Position numbers and translations under genes: made by a program
Notes under the pieces: model-generated
Databases searched by the model: none
What the model saw: only the letters and a program-made list of their open reading frames with translations
Told to the model about the DNA's origin: nothing
Part shown: one piece after another, positions 8,971 to 18,076 of the stretch
How positions within the stretch are numbered: the stretch's first letter is position 1
Layout of the letters: every line of letters begins with the position of its first letter
Source: Burkholderiales bacterium
GTDB lineage: Bacteria > Pseudomonadota > Gammaproteobacteria > Burkholderiales > Burkholderiaceae_C
Length of the DNA stretch: 64,000 nt
Assembly: GCA_016195825.1 (NCBI GenBank)
Contig: JACPYV010000030.1
Span: 1-64,000 of the forward strand
Reading direction: 5' to 3'

Positions 8971-9034
8971 CCGCCCCCACGCCCGTTTCGCTCGCTGCCC
9001 CCCGAGGGCACACGTCCGTGTCTTCGGGCGGCCG
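8971..9034. repeat. Degenerate intergenic repeat upstream of the MoaD-like gene
   Basis: The 161-bp gap between rarD and the MoaD-like gene contains CCGCCCCCACGCCCGTTTCG followed by CTCGCTGCCCCCCGAGGGCA. It has the shape of the Comamonadaceae-type 'CGCTCGCTGCCCCCCGAGGGGGC' intergenic repeat, followed by a second imperfect hairpin up to the start codon. Assignment is from memory of similar elements; the copy is eroded. Confidence 0.45.
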
Positions 9035-9046
9035 GGCACCACTGAC

Positions 9047-9316
9047 ATGGCCCTTGTCGAATTCACCCCCCAGCTGCGTCGCTTCGTGGATGCGCCGTCC
9101 TGCCAGTGCGAGGCGGCCACGCTGCGCGAGGCGCTCGAGGCCGCCTTCGCCGAGCAGCCGCGGCTGCGGGGCTATATCGTCGACGAGCAAGGCCATCTGC
9201 GCGTCAACGTGGTCGTCTTCATCGACGGCCGCCGTGCGCGCGACCTGCGCGGTTTGAGTGATCCGCTGCGGTCAGACAGCCGCATCCATGTCCTGCAAGC
9301 TTTGTCCGGAGGTTGA
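9047..9316 (+). CDS. MoaD/ThiS-like ubiquitin-fold sulfur carrier
   Basis: An 89-aa beta-grasp protein ending in Leu-Ser-Gly-Gly, the diglycine tail that is adenylated and thiocarboxylated in MoaD, ThiS and relatives. Internal features fit the fold: an LREALEAAF helix, then GYIVDEQGHLRVNVVVFIDGR and a final HVLQALSGG strand and tail. No ThiF/MoeB activating enzyme, thiG or moaE lies nearby. Instead it is followed 3 bp later by a BNR-repeat propeller gene, a pairing I have seen annotated in other bacteria without a defined role. It probably donates sulfur or forms a protein conjugate; the acceptor is unknown. Confidence 0.75.
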   Translation: MALVEFTPQLRRFVDAPSCQCEAATLREALEAAFAEQPRLRGYIVDEQGHLRVNVVVFIDGRRARDLRGLSDPLRSDSRIHVLQALSGG

Positions 9317-9319
9317 ACC

Positions 9320-10390
9320 ATGAATGACCGCGCCTGGGCCGCCACCCGCAAAGGCCTGTTCGAGCTGCGCCGCAGTGCGGGCACCTGGCACATCGAAAAC
9401 CTCAGCTTCGTGGCCGACCCGGTCACGATGCTGCTGCCGCCGGACGCCTCTGGCCGCATGCTGGCCGGGCTCAACCTGGGCCACTTCGGCGCCAAGCTGC
9501 AGGCCAGCGACGATGCCGGGCAGACCTGGCACGAGGTGTCGGCGCCGAGCTTCCCGCCGCAGCCGGAAGGCTCCGAAGGGCCGGCGTGGAAACTGGATCA
9601 GCTCTTCGCGCTGGAGCGCGCCGGCGATGTCATCTGGTGCGGCACCGTCCCCGGCGGCCTGTTCGCCAGCCGCGACCGGGGCGAGACATGGCAGCTCAGC
9701 GAGGCGTTGTGGGGGGACCCACGCCGCGTGCAGTGGATGGGCGGCGGCAACCCGGCGCCGGCCCTGCACTCCATCTGCCCGCACCCGACCCGTGCCGACG
9801 AGTTGCTGGTGGGCGTGTCCTGCGGCGGCGCCTGGCGCACCACCGACGGCGGCGCCAGCTGGGGCCTTCGGGCCAAGGGCATGCGGGCCGACTTCATGCC
9901 CCCCGAACTGGCCGGTGACGAGAACTCGCAGGACCCGCACCTGATCGCGCGCTGCGCGGCGGTGCCCGATGTGCTCTGGTGCCAGCACCACTGCGGCATC
10001 TTCCGCAGCAGCGACAACGGCGCGACGTGGGTCGAGCTGCAGGCGCAGCCGTCGAGCTTCGGGTTCGCGGTGGCCGCGCATCCCCACGACCCCGACACCG
10101 CCTGGTTCGTGCCTGCTGTGAAGGACGAGCGCCGCATCCCCGTGGACGCCGCGCTGTGCGTGACCCGCACGCGCGACGGCGGCAAGAGCTTCGAGGTGCT
10201 GCGCACGGGCCTGCCGCAGCAGCACTGCTACGACCTCGTCTTCCGCCACGGCCTCGCGGTGGACGACAGGGGCGAGCAGTTGCTGATGGGCTCCACCACC
10301 GGCGGCCTGTGGGCCAGCGGCGATGCCGGCGACAGCTGGCAGGCCGTGTCGGCCCACCTGCCGCCCATCTACGCGGTCAAGTTCGGTTGA
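9320..10390 (+). CDS. BNR/Asp-box beta-propeller protein (sialidase-like fold)
   Basis: A 356-aa protein with no signal peptide and six Asp-box motifs of the S/T-x-D-x-G-x-T/S-W type: [40 protein letters not shown] and SGDAGDSW. These mark a beta-propeller of the sialidase/YCF48 superfamily. The start [18 protein letters not shown] is typical of the uncharacterised 'exo-alpha-sialidase' family, but no sialidase catalytic set is evident, so an enzymatic name is not justified. The gene lies 3 bp after the MoaD-like gene and is surely co-translated with it. Its last 14 bp overlap the convergent ppk2 gene. Confidence 0.75.
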   Translation: MNDRAWAATRKGLFELRRSAGTWHIENLSFVADPVTMLLPPDASGRMLAGLNLGHFGAKLQASDDAGQTWHEVSAPSFPPQPEGSEGPAWKLDQLFALERAGDVIWCGTVPGGLFASRDRGETWQLSEALWGDPRRVQWMGGGNPAPALHSICPHPTRADELLVGVSCGGAWRTTDGGASWGLRAKGMRADFMPPELAGDENSQDPHLIARCAAVPDVLWCQHHCGIFRSSDNGATWVELQAQPSSFGFAVAAHPHDPDTAWFVPAVKDERRIPVDAALCVTRTRDGGKSFEVLRTGLPQQHCYDLVFRHGLAVDDRGEQLLMGSTTGGLWASGDAGDSWQAVSAHLPPIYAVKFG

Positions 10391-11261
10391 CTCTGCCCTC
10401 GTCCAGCCGCGCGCGGATGTCGGCCAGCTCCGCCGCGCCCAGGCTGGGCTTGGGGTAGTGCATCTTCAGCGCGCCCAGGTGCTCGCCGATGACGCGCGAC
10501 ACGATGAGCCGCGCGTTGCGCTTGTCGTCCGCCGGCACCACGTACCAGGGCGCATGCCTGCTGCTGGTCGCGCCCAGCGCGTCGCCATAGGCCTGCATGT
10601 ACTGCGGCCACAGCTCGCGCTCGTCGATGTCGCTGCGCATGAACTTCCAGTTCTTGGCCGGGTCGTCCAGCCGCGACAAGAAGCGCTTGCGCTGCTCGTC
10701 CTGGGATAGGTGCAGGAAGAACTTGATGACCCGCGTGCCGTTGCGATGCAGGTGCCGCTCCAGCCCGTTGATGGACGCGAAGCGCTCGGTCCAGATGCCG
10801 GGCGCCTTGGCCGCCTCCTTGGGCAGGGACTGCGCCTTCAGGATCTCCGGATGCACGCGCACGATCAGCACCTCCTCGTAGTAGGAGCGGTTGAAGATGC
10901 CGATGCGGCCCCGCTCGGGCAGGCATTGCGTGGTGCGCCACAGGAAGTCGTGTTCCAGCTCCTGGGCGCTGGGGTGCTTGAAGCTGAAGACCTGGCATCC
11001 CTGCGGGTTCACGCCCGACATCACATGCTTGATGACGCCGTCCTTGCCGGCCGCATCCATGGCCTGGAAGATCAGCAGCAGCGCGTAGCGGTTGTGCGCA
11101 TAGAGCCGGTTCTGCAGCTCGCTCAGGCGCTGGACGTGGGCGCCCAGCTGTTGGGCGTAGTCGTCCGCGTCACGGTACAGCGGCTCCACGGCGGTGGGCC
11201 AGCGCTTGAGCTTGACCTTGTGGCCCGGCGCGACCCGGTAGGCCTCGGTGTTGATCTTCAT
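10377..11261 (-). CDS. ppk2: Polyphosphate kinase 2 family protein
   Basis: Transfers phosphate between polyphosphate and nucleotides, most likely making ADP/ATP from AMP/ADP at the expense of polyphosphate. The 294-aa single-domain protein has a Walker A ([12 protein letters not shown]), a segment [14 protein letters not shown] and a Walker B region ([12 protein letters not shown]) typical of PPK2. The SGVNPQG segment and HDFLWRT resemble class III PPK2 enzymes, which can use both AMP and ADP; this subclass is an inference. The start at 11261 ([10 protein letters not shown]) is preferred over a position ten codons upstream because the family begins near here. Confidence 0.88.
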   Translation of the reverse strand: MKINTEAYRVAPGHKVKLKRWPTAVEPLYRDADDYAQQLGAHVQRLSELQNRLYAHNRYALLLIFQAMDAAGKDGVIKHVMSGVNPQGCQVFSFKHPSAQELEHDFLWRTTQCLPERGRIGIFNRSYYEEVLIVRVHPEILKAQSLPKEAAKAPGIWTERFASINGLERHLHRNGTRVIKFFLHLSQDEQRKRFLSRLDDPAKNWKFMRSDIDERELWPQYMQAYGDALGATSSRHAPWYVVPADDKRNARLIVSRVIGEHLGALKMHYPKPSLGAAELADIRARLDEGRVNRT

Positions 11262-11357
11262 GGCTGACCCTGCTGCAGCTGGCGGAGCCACAGCCTAACG
11301 CGCTCGCCCGCCGGTCGGTGTCAGACTTCGCCCCTCCTTCATCCTGCTGCGACACCG

Positions 11358-13289
11358 ATGTCCCTGCTGCGCGCCTCCCTCCTGCTGCTCGCCCTGGCCG
11401 GCACCACCGCCCGGGCTGCCGACGACGAGGCGCCGCCCGCGCCCCGCTACGAGCCGCGCGAGCACTACACCAAGTACGAGTACCGCGTGCCGGTGCGCGA
11501 CGGCAGGAAACTGTTCACCGTCGTCTACCTGCCCAAGGACCAGAGCAGGCGCTACCCCGTCCTGATGACGCGCACGCCCTACGGCTGCGGCCCCTACGGC
11601 GTGGATCGTGACGGCGTGAAGGGCCTGGCGCCCAGCGAAGACTTCCTGAAGGCCGGCTACATCTTCGTCTGCCAGGACGTGCGCGGCCGCAACCTGTCCG
11701 AGGGCGAGTTCATCGAGATGACACCGCACCGGCCGGGCAAGCAGCGCGCGACGGAGGTCGACGAAAGCTCGGACACCCACGACAGCGTGCAGTGGCTGCT
11801 GGCCCGCGTGCCCGGCCACAACGGCCGCGTGGGCCTCTGGGGCGTGTCCTACCCGGGCTTCTACACGTCGGCCTCCATCATCGACTCCCACCCGGCCATC
11901 AAGGCCGCATCGCCGCAGGCTCCTATCGGCGACCTTTTCATGGGCGATGACAGCTACCACGGCGGCGCCTTCATGCTGGCGGCCAACTTCGGCTTCTACA
12001 CCGGCTTCAAGCCGCAGCAAGGGCCAACGCCGCCGCCCAAGCAGTGGCCCCAGTTCGACTGGGGCACGCAGGATGGCTACGAGTTCTTCCTGCAGTTCGG
12101 CAACCTCGACGCTATGGCCGCGCGCATGGCCAAGGATGGCGGCCCCAACCCGTATTTCGACGTGCAGCTGCAGCATGACCGCTACGACGACTTCTGGCGC
12201 TCGCGGGCCATCACGCCGCACCTGAAGAACATCCGCGCCGCCGTGCTGACGGTGGGCGGCTGGTTCGACGCCGAGGACCTGGCCGGCACGCTGTCTACCT
12301 TCCGCGCCATCGCGCGGCAGAGCCCGGCCACCGACAACCGTCTCGTCATGGGACCGTGGGTGCATGGCGGCTGGGTGGGCACGCCAGGCCGCCAGCTGGG
12401 GCGCGTGCAGTTCCATCAGCCCACATCGGAGCAGTTCCAGAAGGAAGTGCTGCTGCCCTTCTTCGAGCAGCACCTGCGCGAGGTGGCGCCCAAGGCACCC
12501 ATCGCCCGCGCCACCGTCTTCGAGACCGGCACCAACGTCTGGCGCCGCTACGACGCCTGGCCGCCGCGCGAAGCTCAGGCCCGCACGCTCTACTTCGCCG
12601 CCGGCGGCCGGCTCAGCTTCACGCCGCCCGAGGCGGCACAGCCAGCGTTCGACGCCTGGGTCAGCGACCCGGACAAGCCCGTGCCCTTCGTCGGCTACGC
12701 GACGCTGGGCGTGCCGCAGGAGTTCATGGTCAGCGACCAGCGCTTCGCGGCTACGCGGCCTGACGTGCTGACCTACCGCAGCGACGTGCTGGAAGAGGAC
12801 GTGGTGCTGGCCGGCCCCATCACCGCGCGGCTGTTCGCGTCCACCAGTGGCAGCGACGCGGACTGGGTCGTCAAGCTCATTGACGTCTATCCCGCCGAAC
12901 TCGAAGAGCAGGCCGGCAAGAAGCGCCGGCCGCACACGGAGGACGTCGACATGCCCGAGCCCGCGCTGGGCAGCACCCAGCAACTGGTGCGCGCCGACCC
13001 GCTGCGAGGCCGTTTCCGGAACGGCTTCATGGTGCCCGAGGCCATGGTGCCGGGCCAGGTCGAGGCGCTGAAGGTCGAGCTGCAGGACGTCAACCACAGC
13101 TTCCGCCGGGGCCACCGCATCATGGTGCAAGTGCAGAGCAGCTGGTTCCCGTTGATGGACCGCAACCCGCAGACCTTCGTGCCCATCCGCAGCGCGCGGC
13201 CCGAGGATTTCCAGGCCGCGACGCACAAGCTCTACCGCTGGGCCGGCCAAGCGTCGGGACTGGAGGTCAACATGCTCGCACCGCATTGA
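11358..13289 (+). CDS. Secreted CocE/NonD-family alpha/beta hydrolase
   Basis: A 643-aa exported hydrolase related to cocaine esterase, glutaryl-7-ACA acylase and Xaa-Pro dipeptidyl peptidases. An N-terminal signal peptide (MSLLRASLLLLALAGTTARA) ends in an AxA site. The catalytic triad is visible as S164 in GVSYPGF, D304 in GGWFDAEDLAG and H336 in GPWVHGGW, in the order expected for the S15/CocE clan. A C-terminal jelly-roll domain follows (ITARLFASTSGSDADWVVKL). It likely cleaves ester or amide bonds of an unknown extracytoplasmic substrate. It is transcribed away from ppk2 and stands alone. Confidence 0.87.
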   Translation: MSLLRASLLLLALAGTTARAADDEAPPAPRYEPREHYTKYEYRVPVRDGRKLFTVVYLPKDQSRRYPVLMTRTPYGCGPYGVDRDGVKGLAPSEDFLKAGYIFVCQDVRGRNLSEGEFIEMTPHRPGKQRATEVDESSDTHDSVQWLLARVPGHNGRVGLWGVSYPGFYTSASIIDSHPAIKAASPQAPIGDLFMGDDSYHGGAFMLAANFGFYTGFKPQQGPTPPPKQWPQFDWGTQDGYEFFLQFGNLDAMAARMAKDGGPNPYFDVQLQHDRYDDFWRSRAITPHLKNIRAAVLTVGGWFDAEDLAGTLSTFRAIARQSPATDNRLVMGPWVHGGWVGTPGRQLGRVQFHQPTSEQFQKEVLLPFFEQHLREVAPKAPIARATVFETGTNVWRRYDAWPPREAQARTLYFAAGGRLSFTPPEAAQPAFDAWVSDPDKPVPFVGYATLGVPQEFMVSDQRFAATRPDVLTYRSDVLEEDVVLAGPITARLFASTSGSDADWVVKLIDVYPAELEEQAGKKRRPHTEDVDMPEPALGSTQQLVRADPLRGRFRNGFMVPEAMVPGQVEALKVELQDVNHSFRRGHRIMVQVQSSWFPLMDRNPQTFVPIRSARPEDFQAATHKLYRWAGQASGLEVNMLAPH

Positions 13290-13363
13290 TGCTGCCGTGC
13301 GCCGGGCTGTTTTGAGCTACCCCTAAGATTGAACGGAGCTTGATCACCACAGGGAGATGGAAG

Positions 13364-15337
13364 ATGGGGTCATTCACGCGCAACGGCGCTGTCGGCCTGC
13401 TTGGCTGCGTGGCCTTGTCCTTCTTCATGGCGGGCTGTGGTGGCGGTGGGAGTGGGGGTGGGAGTGGCGCGCCGGCGCCTGCGCCGGCGCCCACGCCGGG
13501 CGGCGGGACGACCACGACTGGCCTGGTCGTAGCACCAGGACCGCTTGGCGAGGTGTTGTACAGCCAGGCGAAGTCGCTGAGACCGCTGCGCGACGGATCG
13601 GTCTGGGTCTATCGAGATCAGGACTACACGACCGGCAGCACGAGTGAGCTGCGCACCACGCAGGCCGCCCGGACAGGCGATGTGTTCAGGGAGACCGATT
13701 CCGACGATCCGTCCAATCCCGTCGACGTTCGTATTGCTGCGAACGGTGATGTGATGTTCACCGCCAGTCTTGCAATTGCACCCGGTGCGACGCCGATCAG
13801 CTTCGACGCGGCAGAGCTGCGCTCGCCCGTGCGTGTTGGTGATCAACTGGTACTGGTGGACCAGCGGCTCGCCAAGTCGGGCGTTGACGTCGACAAGGAC
13901 GGCAAGGATGACGCCGCTGACGTCGCCGCCTGGCGGACCGTCGTGGGCAACGAGGCCATCACCTTGCCCAACCGTGCAGATCCGTTGACAGCGTTGAGGG
14001 TGGATACCACGGCGGTGTTCCGTTTCCTGCCAAGCGCAGGTGGTTCAGCTCAAACCGTGACGGTCCGATCCAGTGCTTGGTACGCACCCGGTCTGGGTCT
14101 CGTTCGACAAGCCAATGCCAGCACCAGCCCTCAACGGGCGTGGGACTCGGAGCAAACACTGCTGGGCTATGACGGTGGCGACCAAGGCTATGGTTACGTG
14201 GCTGCGACCACTGATGCCAGTTGGCGGGCGCCGAGCTCTATCGACCACCCGCTGACATTGCCCAGCGCGGTCGTGATGGTTGATCCGGGTGGTTTGCGCC
14301 TGCTCGACCTGAAGGGCAAGACCAAGGCCGTCCTGGCGTTCGCCGGTGGCGGCGTACAGGCCTTGGGTCAAACGGCAGGCACGGCATGGGCTCGGGTCGC
14401 GCGGGCGGTCGACTCCAACACCACGCGCTTCGACTTCTATCGCCTTGCGGCCGATGGGACGCCCGAGCCAACGCCTTTTGTCACGCTGGATCCGCTCGAT
14501 TCGGCGCCAGCCGGTACCTTCAACCTGGGCGCCAATTTTGCGTCGGCACCGGGCGGCGACCTGATCTGGACTTATTCCCTGCGCACGACGTTTGCGCCCG
14601 GTGGCAGTGGAGCGCCCCTGACGGAAATCATTGTCCGCCGGCATGATTTGCGGGGCTGGGTCGGTGCGGAAGTGAAGATACCGATCCGTGAACAGCTCAG
14701 TGGCGCCACTCTCAATTCGGCGCTGGCCCAACCCACGGGTCTTTTGCTGACTTGGACTGAATACGATACGTCTGCACGGCAGACGCAGCATCTGATGAAC
14801 GTCTCGGCAGCCGGGGTCCTCGGGCCTCGGACCGTGCTGCCACTCGCCTCGGGCCTATTGGGCCCGCCGCCAGCGTGGCGCCTGGTCGGCACGGGTACTG
14901 ATCAATGGGCCTTGTGGTGGGGGACTGGTTCGTCCGGTAGCGCCTCCGCACACGGCGTGCGCCTTGACTCCGCCGGGGCTTTGCAGGGCACGGCGGCGGA
15001 TCTTTCATCGCCGTCCGCCGCTGAATTGCCGCCGTTGGCGGGCCTGCTCAGTCCATTGGTGGTCGATCAGAACCTGACCGTGACGTCGCGCGGCTGGATG
15101 TTTGCCGGGCGTGGCAACGGCCTGGTGTACCCGCAAGACACGCAACAGCAACTCTTCCTTGATGTGAGGCAGTTGGATCCCGGTACAGGCGCTCCGGCAA
15201 GCACGCTGACGACCGTCGCCAACTACCGTATCCCAGGGCGATACTTGCTCTGCACGCCGATCGTTTTCGATCGCCACACCCTGTTGTTGACGGACGGTGG
15301 CGGCTACGTTTCACCTGTCGTCGTCTGGCATCGCTAG
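13364..15337 (+). CDS. Large lipoprotein of unknown function
   Basis: A 657-aa predicted lipoprotein that I do not recognise. A hydrophobic signal ends in the lipobox FFMAGC, followed by a glycine/serine run and an Ala-Pro repeat that look like a flexible linker from the membrane anchor. The body is rich in beta-type segments with scattered DG motifs (for example VDVDKDGKDDAADVAAW, which could bind calcium) and no catalytic signature. The start at 13364 follows an AGGGAG Shine-Dalgarno; a TTG at 13340 is less convincing. Base composition is visibly less GC-rich than neighbours and codon use more relaxed, hinting at lower expression or acquisition. Flanking genes give no clue. Confidence 0.75.
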   Translation: MGSFTRNGAVGLLGCVALSFFMAGCGGGGSGGGSGAPAPAPAPTPGGGTTTTGLVVAPGPLGEVLYSQAKSLRPLRDGSVWVYRDQDYTTGSTSELRTTQAARTGDVFRETDSDDPSNPVDVRIAANGDVMFTASLAIAPGATPISFDAAELRSPVRVGDQLVLVDQRLAKSGVDVDKDGKDDAADVAAWRTVVGNEAITLPNRADPLTALRVDTTAVFRFLPSAGGSAQTVTVRSSAWYAPGLGLVRQANASTSPQRAWDSEQTLLGYDGGDQGYGYVAATTDASWRAPSSIDHPLTLPSAVVMVDPGGLRLLDLKGKTKAVLAFAGGGVQALGQTAGTAWARVARAVDSNTTRFDFYRLAADGTPEPTPFVTLDPLDSAPAGTFNLGANFASAPGGDLIWTYSLRTTFAPGGSGAPLTEIIVRRHDLRGWVGAEVKIPIREQLSGATLNSALAQPTGLLLTWTEYDTSARQTQHLMNVSAAGVLGPRTVLPLASGLLGPPPAWRLVGTGTDQWALWWGTGSSGSASAHGVRLDSAGALQGTAADLSSPSAAELPPLAGLLSPLVVDQNLTVTSRGWMFAGRGNGLVYPQDTQQQLFLDVRQLDPGTGAPASTLTTVANYRIPGRYLLCTPIVFDRHTLLLTDGGGYVSPVVVWHR

Positions 15338-15389
15338 GGTCTGTGCATGTTTGCGTGCGCGGCGAAACCATCGCGGTGCACCCCAAGGG

Positions 15390-16388
15390 TCAATGCTGGG
15401 GTACCACGAGGATCTTGCCGTCGCGCTCGCCGGTGTTGGCTGCTGCGATCGCCTCCTGGATGCGCTCCACGGGGTAGGTGGCGTGGATGCGCGCCTTCAG
15501 CTGGCCGGTGGCGAGCAGCCTCGTGAGCTCGCCGTACAGCGCCTGCTGGGCCTCGCGTGACGCCACTCGGAACCACTTGGCCAGCCAGAAGCCGCGCAGC
15601 GTCAGGTCGTTGAAGACGAAGGACTGCGGCGACACCACGCAGGGCTCGCCGCTCATCAACCCGTAGTTGACGACAGTGCCGCCCTCAGCCACGCAGCTGG
15701 CCAGCCGGTTGGTGGCTTTGCCGCCCACCGCGTCGATGCCCAGCCGGATGGGTGCACCGGACACCGAGTCCTTGACCCGCTTGGCCAGGTCGTCGCCGTC
15801 CACCAGCACCACGTCGCCGCCATCGGCCGTCACCGCCGCGGCCGCAGTCTCGCGCCGCACGATGTTGACGGTGCGCAGGCCGCGCAGCCTGGCCAGCTGG
15901 GTCAGGTAGCCGCCCACGCCCGAGTTGGCGACGTTCTGGATCACCCAGTCGCCGGGCTGCAGCGTGACGAACTCCGACAGCATCAGCGAGGCCGTTGCCG
16001 GGTTGACGGTCATCATCGCCAGCTGCTGCGGGTCCGCGCCCGAGGGCAGCGGCACCAGGCGCTTGGCGTCGGCAACGAGGTGGCTGGCCCAGGTGCCGCT
16101 GCCGGCGGGCAACAGCACGGTCTGGCCGACGGCGAGATGGTTGACGCCTTCGCCCAGCGCGACGACGCGCCCCACGCCTTCGCTGCCGCCCACGGCCGGC
16201 AGCGGCGGCAGGATGCCGTAGCCGCCGGTCAGCATCAGCACGTCCGACGGGTTGACCGGCGCGGCCAGCACGGCCACCAGCGCCTGACCGGCGCCGGGTG
16301 GGGGCGGCACGAAGGCCACCGCGTGGATTACGTCCTGCGGCACCGGGCCGCGTTGCTCGTATTGCGCCTTGATGCCTTGGATCGCCAT
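15390..16388 (-). CDS. Zinc-independent MDR oxidoreductase, enoyl reductase (MECR)-like
   Basis: A 332-aa medium-chain dehydrogenase/reductase. The N-terminal GroES-like domain has APVNPSDVLMLTGGYG and GGSEGVGRVV. The NADPH Rossmann fold begins NVANSGVGGYLTQLARLRGLRTVNIVRR, very like the mitochondrial 2-enoyl thioester reductase group rather than zinc alcohol dehydrogenases; zinc-ligand cysteines are missing. It probably reduces the C=C bond of an enoyl thioester or a quinone-like compound with NADPH. The ATG at 16388 is chosen because residues upstream in frame are low-complexity and non-conserved. It is convergent with the preceding lipoprotein gene. Confidence 0.8.
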   Translation of the reverse strand: MAIQGIKAQYEQRGPVPQDVIHAVAFVPPPPGAGQALVAVLAAPVNPSDVLMLTGGYGILPPLPAVGGSEGVGRVVALGEGVNHLAVGQTVLLPAGSGTWASHLVADAKRLVPLPSGADPQQLAMMTVNPATASLMLSEFVTLQPGDWVIQNVANSGVGGYLTQLARLRGLRTVNIVRRETAAAAVTADGGDVVLVDGDDLAKRVKDSVSGAPIRLGIDAVGGKATNRLASCVAEGGTVVNYGLMSGEPCVVSPQSFVFNDLTLRGFWLAKWFRVASREAQQALYGELTRLLATGQLKARIHATYPVERIQEAIAAANTGERDGKILVVPQH

Positions 16389-16422
16389 GTCGGTCTCCGG
16401 TCGAAATTGAAACGGTCGATTC

Positions 16423-17112
16423 TCAACCTGCGGCGGGCCATTGCGCATCCGGGGGGGCCAGCAGATGCAGTGGCGCGCCGCTGACCGGGTGGGCCAGCGC
16501 CAGCGAGTGTGCATGCAGCCACAGCCGCTGCGTGCCCAGGTGGGACGCGACGGCCCGGTTCAGTGGCCCCTTGCCGTGCGTGGCATCGCCCAGGATGGGG
16601 TGGGCGATGTGTTTCAGGTGGCGGCGTATCTGGTGGCGGCGGCCCTGCAGCGGCTCGGCTTCCAGCAGCGCGACGCGGGTGCTCGGGAAGCGCGGGTCCG
16701 TGGCCAACGGCCATTCGATGCGGTCCAGCACGCGCCAGCGCGTCTGCGCTGCCAGCAGGTTTTGCCCGGCGGAGGGCAGCTCGGGGTCGCGGGCCAGCGG
16801 ATGGTCGATGAGCCCATCGTCTTCACCCGGCCAGCCGCGCACGAGCGCGAGGTAGCGCTTGTCCATGCGGCCCTGCTCGAACATAGCGCCCAGCAGCGAC
16901 GCGACCTCGGCCGACAGCGCGAACAGCAGCACGCCCGAGGTGCCGCGGTCCAGCCGGTGCACAGGCCACACCGGTTGGCCCAGCTGGTCGCGCAGCCGCT
17001 GCAGCGCTGCCTCGTCCTCGCGGGCGGCGAGCTGCGTGCGGTGCACCAGCAGGCCGGTGGGCTTGTCGATGGCGACGAGGTGCTCGTCCAGGTGCAGCAG
17101 GGGCAGCGTCAA
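16423..17112 (-). CDS. truC: tRNA pseudouridine synthase TruC (RluA family)
   Basis: Converts a uridine in tRNA (U65 for E. coli TruC) to pseudouridine. The 229-aa protein has the RluA-family core, including IDKPTGLLVH near the N-terminus, the catalytic aspartate D55 in VHRLDRGTSG, LVRGW and the C-terminal RRHQIRRHLKHIAHPILGD. The frame is open further upstream, but the conserved domain begins immediately, so the likely start is the TTG at 17112. That TTG overlaps the stop codon of the upstream ychJ-like gene (TTGA), a classic coupled arrangement. Confidence 0.88.
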   Translation of the reverse strand: MTLPLLHLDEHLVAIDKPTGLLVHRTQLAAREDEAALQRLRDQLGQPVWPVHRLDRGTSGVLLFALSAEVASLLGAMFEQGRMDKRYLALVRGWPGEDDGLIDHPLARDPELPSAGQNLLAAQTRWRVLDRIEWPLATDPRFPSTRVALLEAEPLQGRRHQIRRHLKHIAHPILGDATHGKGPLNRAVASHLGTQRLWLHAHSLALAHPVSGAPLHLLAPPDAQWPAAG

Positions 17113-17513
17113 GACAGATCGCCATCCACGTAGAACCACTCGCCGTTCTCGCGCACGAAGCGGCTGACCTCGTGCAGCCGGTGCGCGCGGCCGCCCAGCT
17201 TGCTGCGGGCGACGAATTCGACGGTGCCGTGGTCGGCGTCCTGCATGAGGGCGCGCTTCACGTTTAGGCCCAGCCATTTCAGGCCGGGCTCGAGCGGCTC
17301 CAGCTCGGCGGGTCGGGTGCTGGCGTGCCAGCTGGCGAGCAGGTAGGAGCGCAGGTCGAGCACGAAGGCGGCGTAGCGTGAGCGCATCAGCGCTTCGGGC
17401 GTGGGCGCGGTCAGTCCCCGCCCATCGGCCTGCGCCGCGTGCAGCGCGCCGCAGCAGCCGCTATAGGTCGCGGGCTGCCCGCAGGGGCAGTTCGAGGAGG
17501 CTGGCATGGGCAT
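17109..17513 (-). CDS. ychJ: YchJ-family SEC-C motif protein (UPF0225)
   Basis: A small cytoplasmic protein (134 aa from the chosen ATG) with an N-terminal zinc-binding SEC-C-like motif (NCPCGQPATYSGCCGALH) and the YchJ/NTF2-like domain (TPEALMRSRYAAFVL, YLLASWHAST, WLGLNVKRA, VEFVARSK, HEVSRFVRENGEWFYVDGD). The molecular role of the family is not established. Its stop codon overlaps the TTG start of truC, so the two form an operon. ATG codons at 17513 and 17507 are both possible starts. Confidence 0.85.
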   Translation of the reverse strand: MPMPASSNCPCGQPATYSGCCGALHAAQADGRGLTAPTPEALMRSRYAAFVLDLRSYLLASWHASTRPAELEPLEPGLKWLGLNVKRALMQDADHGTVEFVARSKLGGRAHRLHEVSRFVRENGEWFYVDGDLS

Positions 17514-17638
17514 GGGCGGCACTTTAAGCCGCGCATCGCTGCTGTTTGATCCGGCTCAAAGTGGCCAGGCGGCCGTGGCGCAACTATCTGCACCCGGGGC
17601 CTGGTGATGTGTTGCCCCACCCAGAAAGGAGCAAGCCC

Positions 17639-18067
17639 ATGAGTTACCTGCCTTCCGTCCGCGGCAGCTTGTTCGACGACCTGTTGCGCGACTTTGCACC
17701 GGGCTATTTTGTGCGCCCGCTGCATGGCGATCCGCTGCCGCAGCAGATCAAGGTCGATGTGAAGGAAAACGCCGAGGACTTCGTCGTCCATGCCGACCTG
17801 GCGGGCGTGGTCAAGGACGACATCCATGTGTCCATTGACGGCCCGGTCGTGACGCTGAGTGCCGAGGTCAGGCAGCGTGACCAGAAGAGCGACGACGACC
17901 GGGTGCTGCGCAGCGAGCGCTACTTCGGCTCGGTGTCGCGCAGCCTCCGGCTGCCGGTCGATGTGGACGAAGCCCGCGCAGTGGCCAAGTACAGCGACGG
18001 CGTGCTGACGCTGACGCTGCCGAAGAAGGCGCAGCCGCAGGGCGCACGCAAGTTGCGCATCGACTGA
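17639..18067 (+). CDS. Small heat-shock protein, Hsp20/alpha-crystallin family
   Basis: An ATP-independent holdase chaperone of 142 aa. The alpha-crystallin domain spans about residues 40-130, with IKVDVKENAEDFVVHADLAGV, the beta5-7 stretch (SERYFGSVSRSLRLPVDVDEA) and the signature KYSDGVLTLTLPKK. An AAAGGAGC Shine-Dalgarno precedes the ATG at 17639; the frame is open further upstream but no family conservation exists there. It is convergent with the MarR-GNAT gene, 9 bp apart. I see no clear sigma-32 promoter or ROSE-type thermosensor in the short upstream gap. Confidence 0.92.
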   Translation: MSYLPSVRGSLFDDLLRDFAPGYFVRPLHGDPLPQQIKVDVKENAEDFVVHADLAGVVKDDIHVSIDGPVVTLSAEVRQRDQKSDDDRVLRSERYFGSVSRSLRLPVDVDEARAVAKYSDGVLTLTLPKKAQPQGARKLRID

Positions 18068-18076
18068 GCGACGGAC

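Noticed and set aside
9320-10390. Calling the BNR protein a sialidase
   Set aside because: Asp boxes define the propeller fold only; no signal peptide and no evident arginine triad or Tyr/Glu nucleophile set were found.
11295-13286. Minus-strand open frame of 663 codons opposite the CocE-type hydrolase
   Set aside because: Mirrors the codon periodicity of the real gene; translation shows only Gly/His/Arg/Val-rich shadow composition.
13441-13500. Gly/Ser and Ala/Pro low-complexity tract considered as a DNA repeat element
   Set aside because: It is in frame just after the lipobox and explained as a protein linker.
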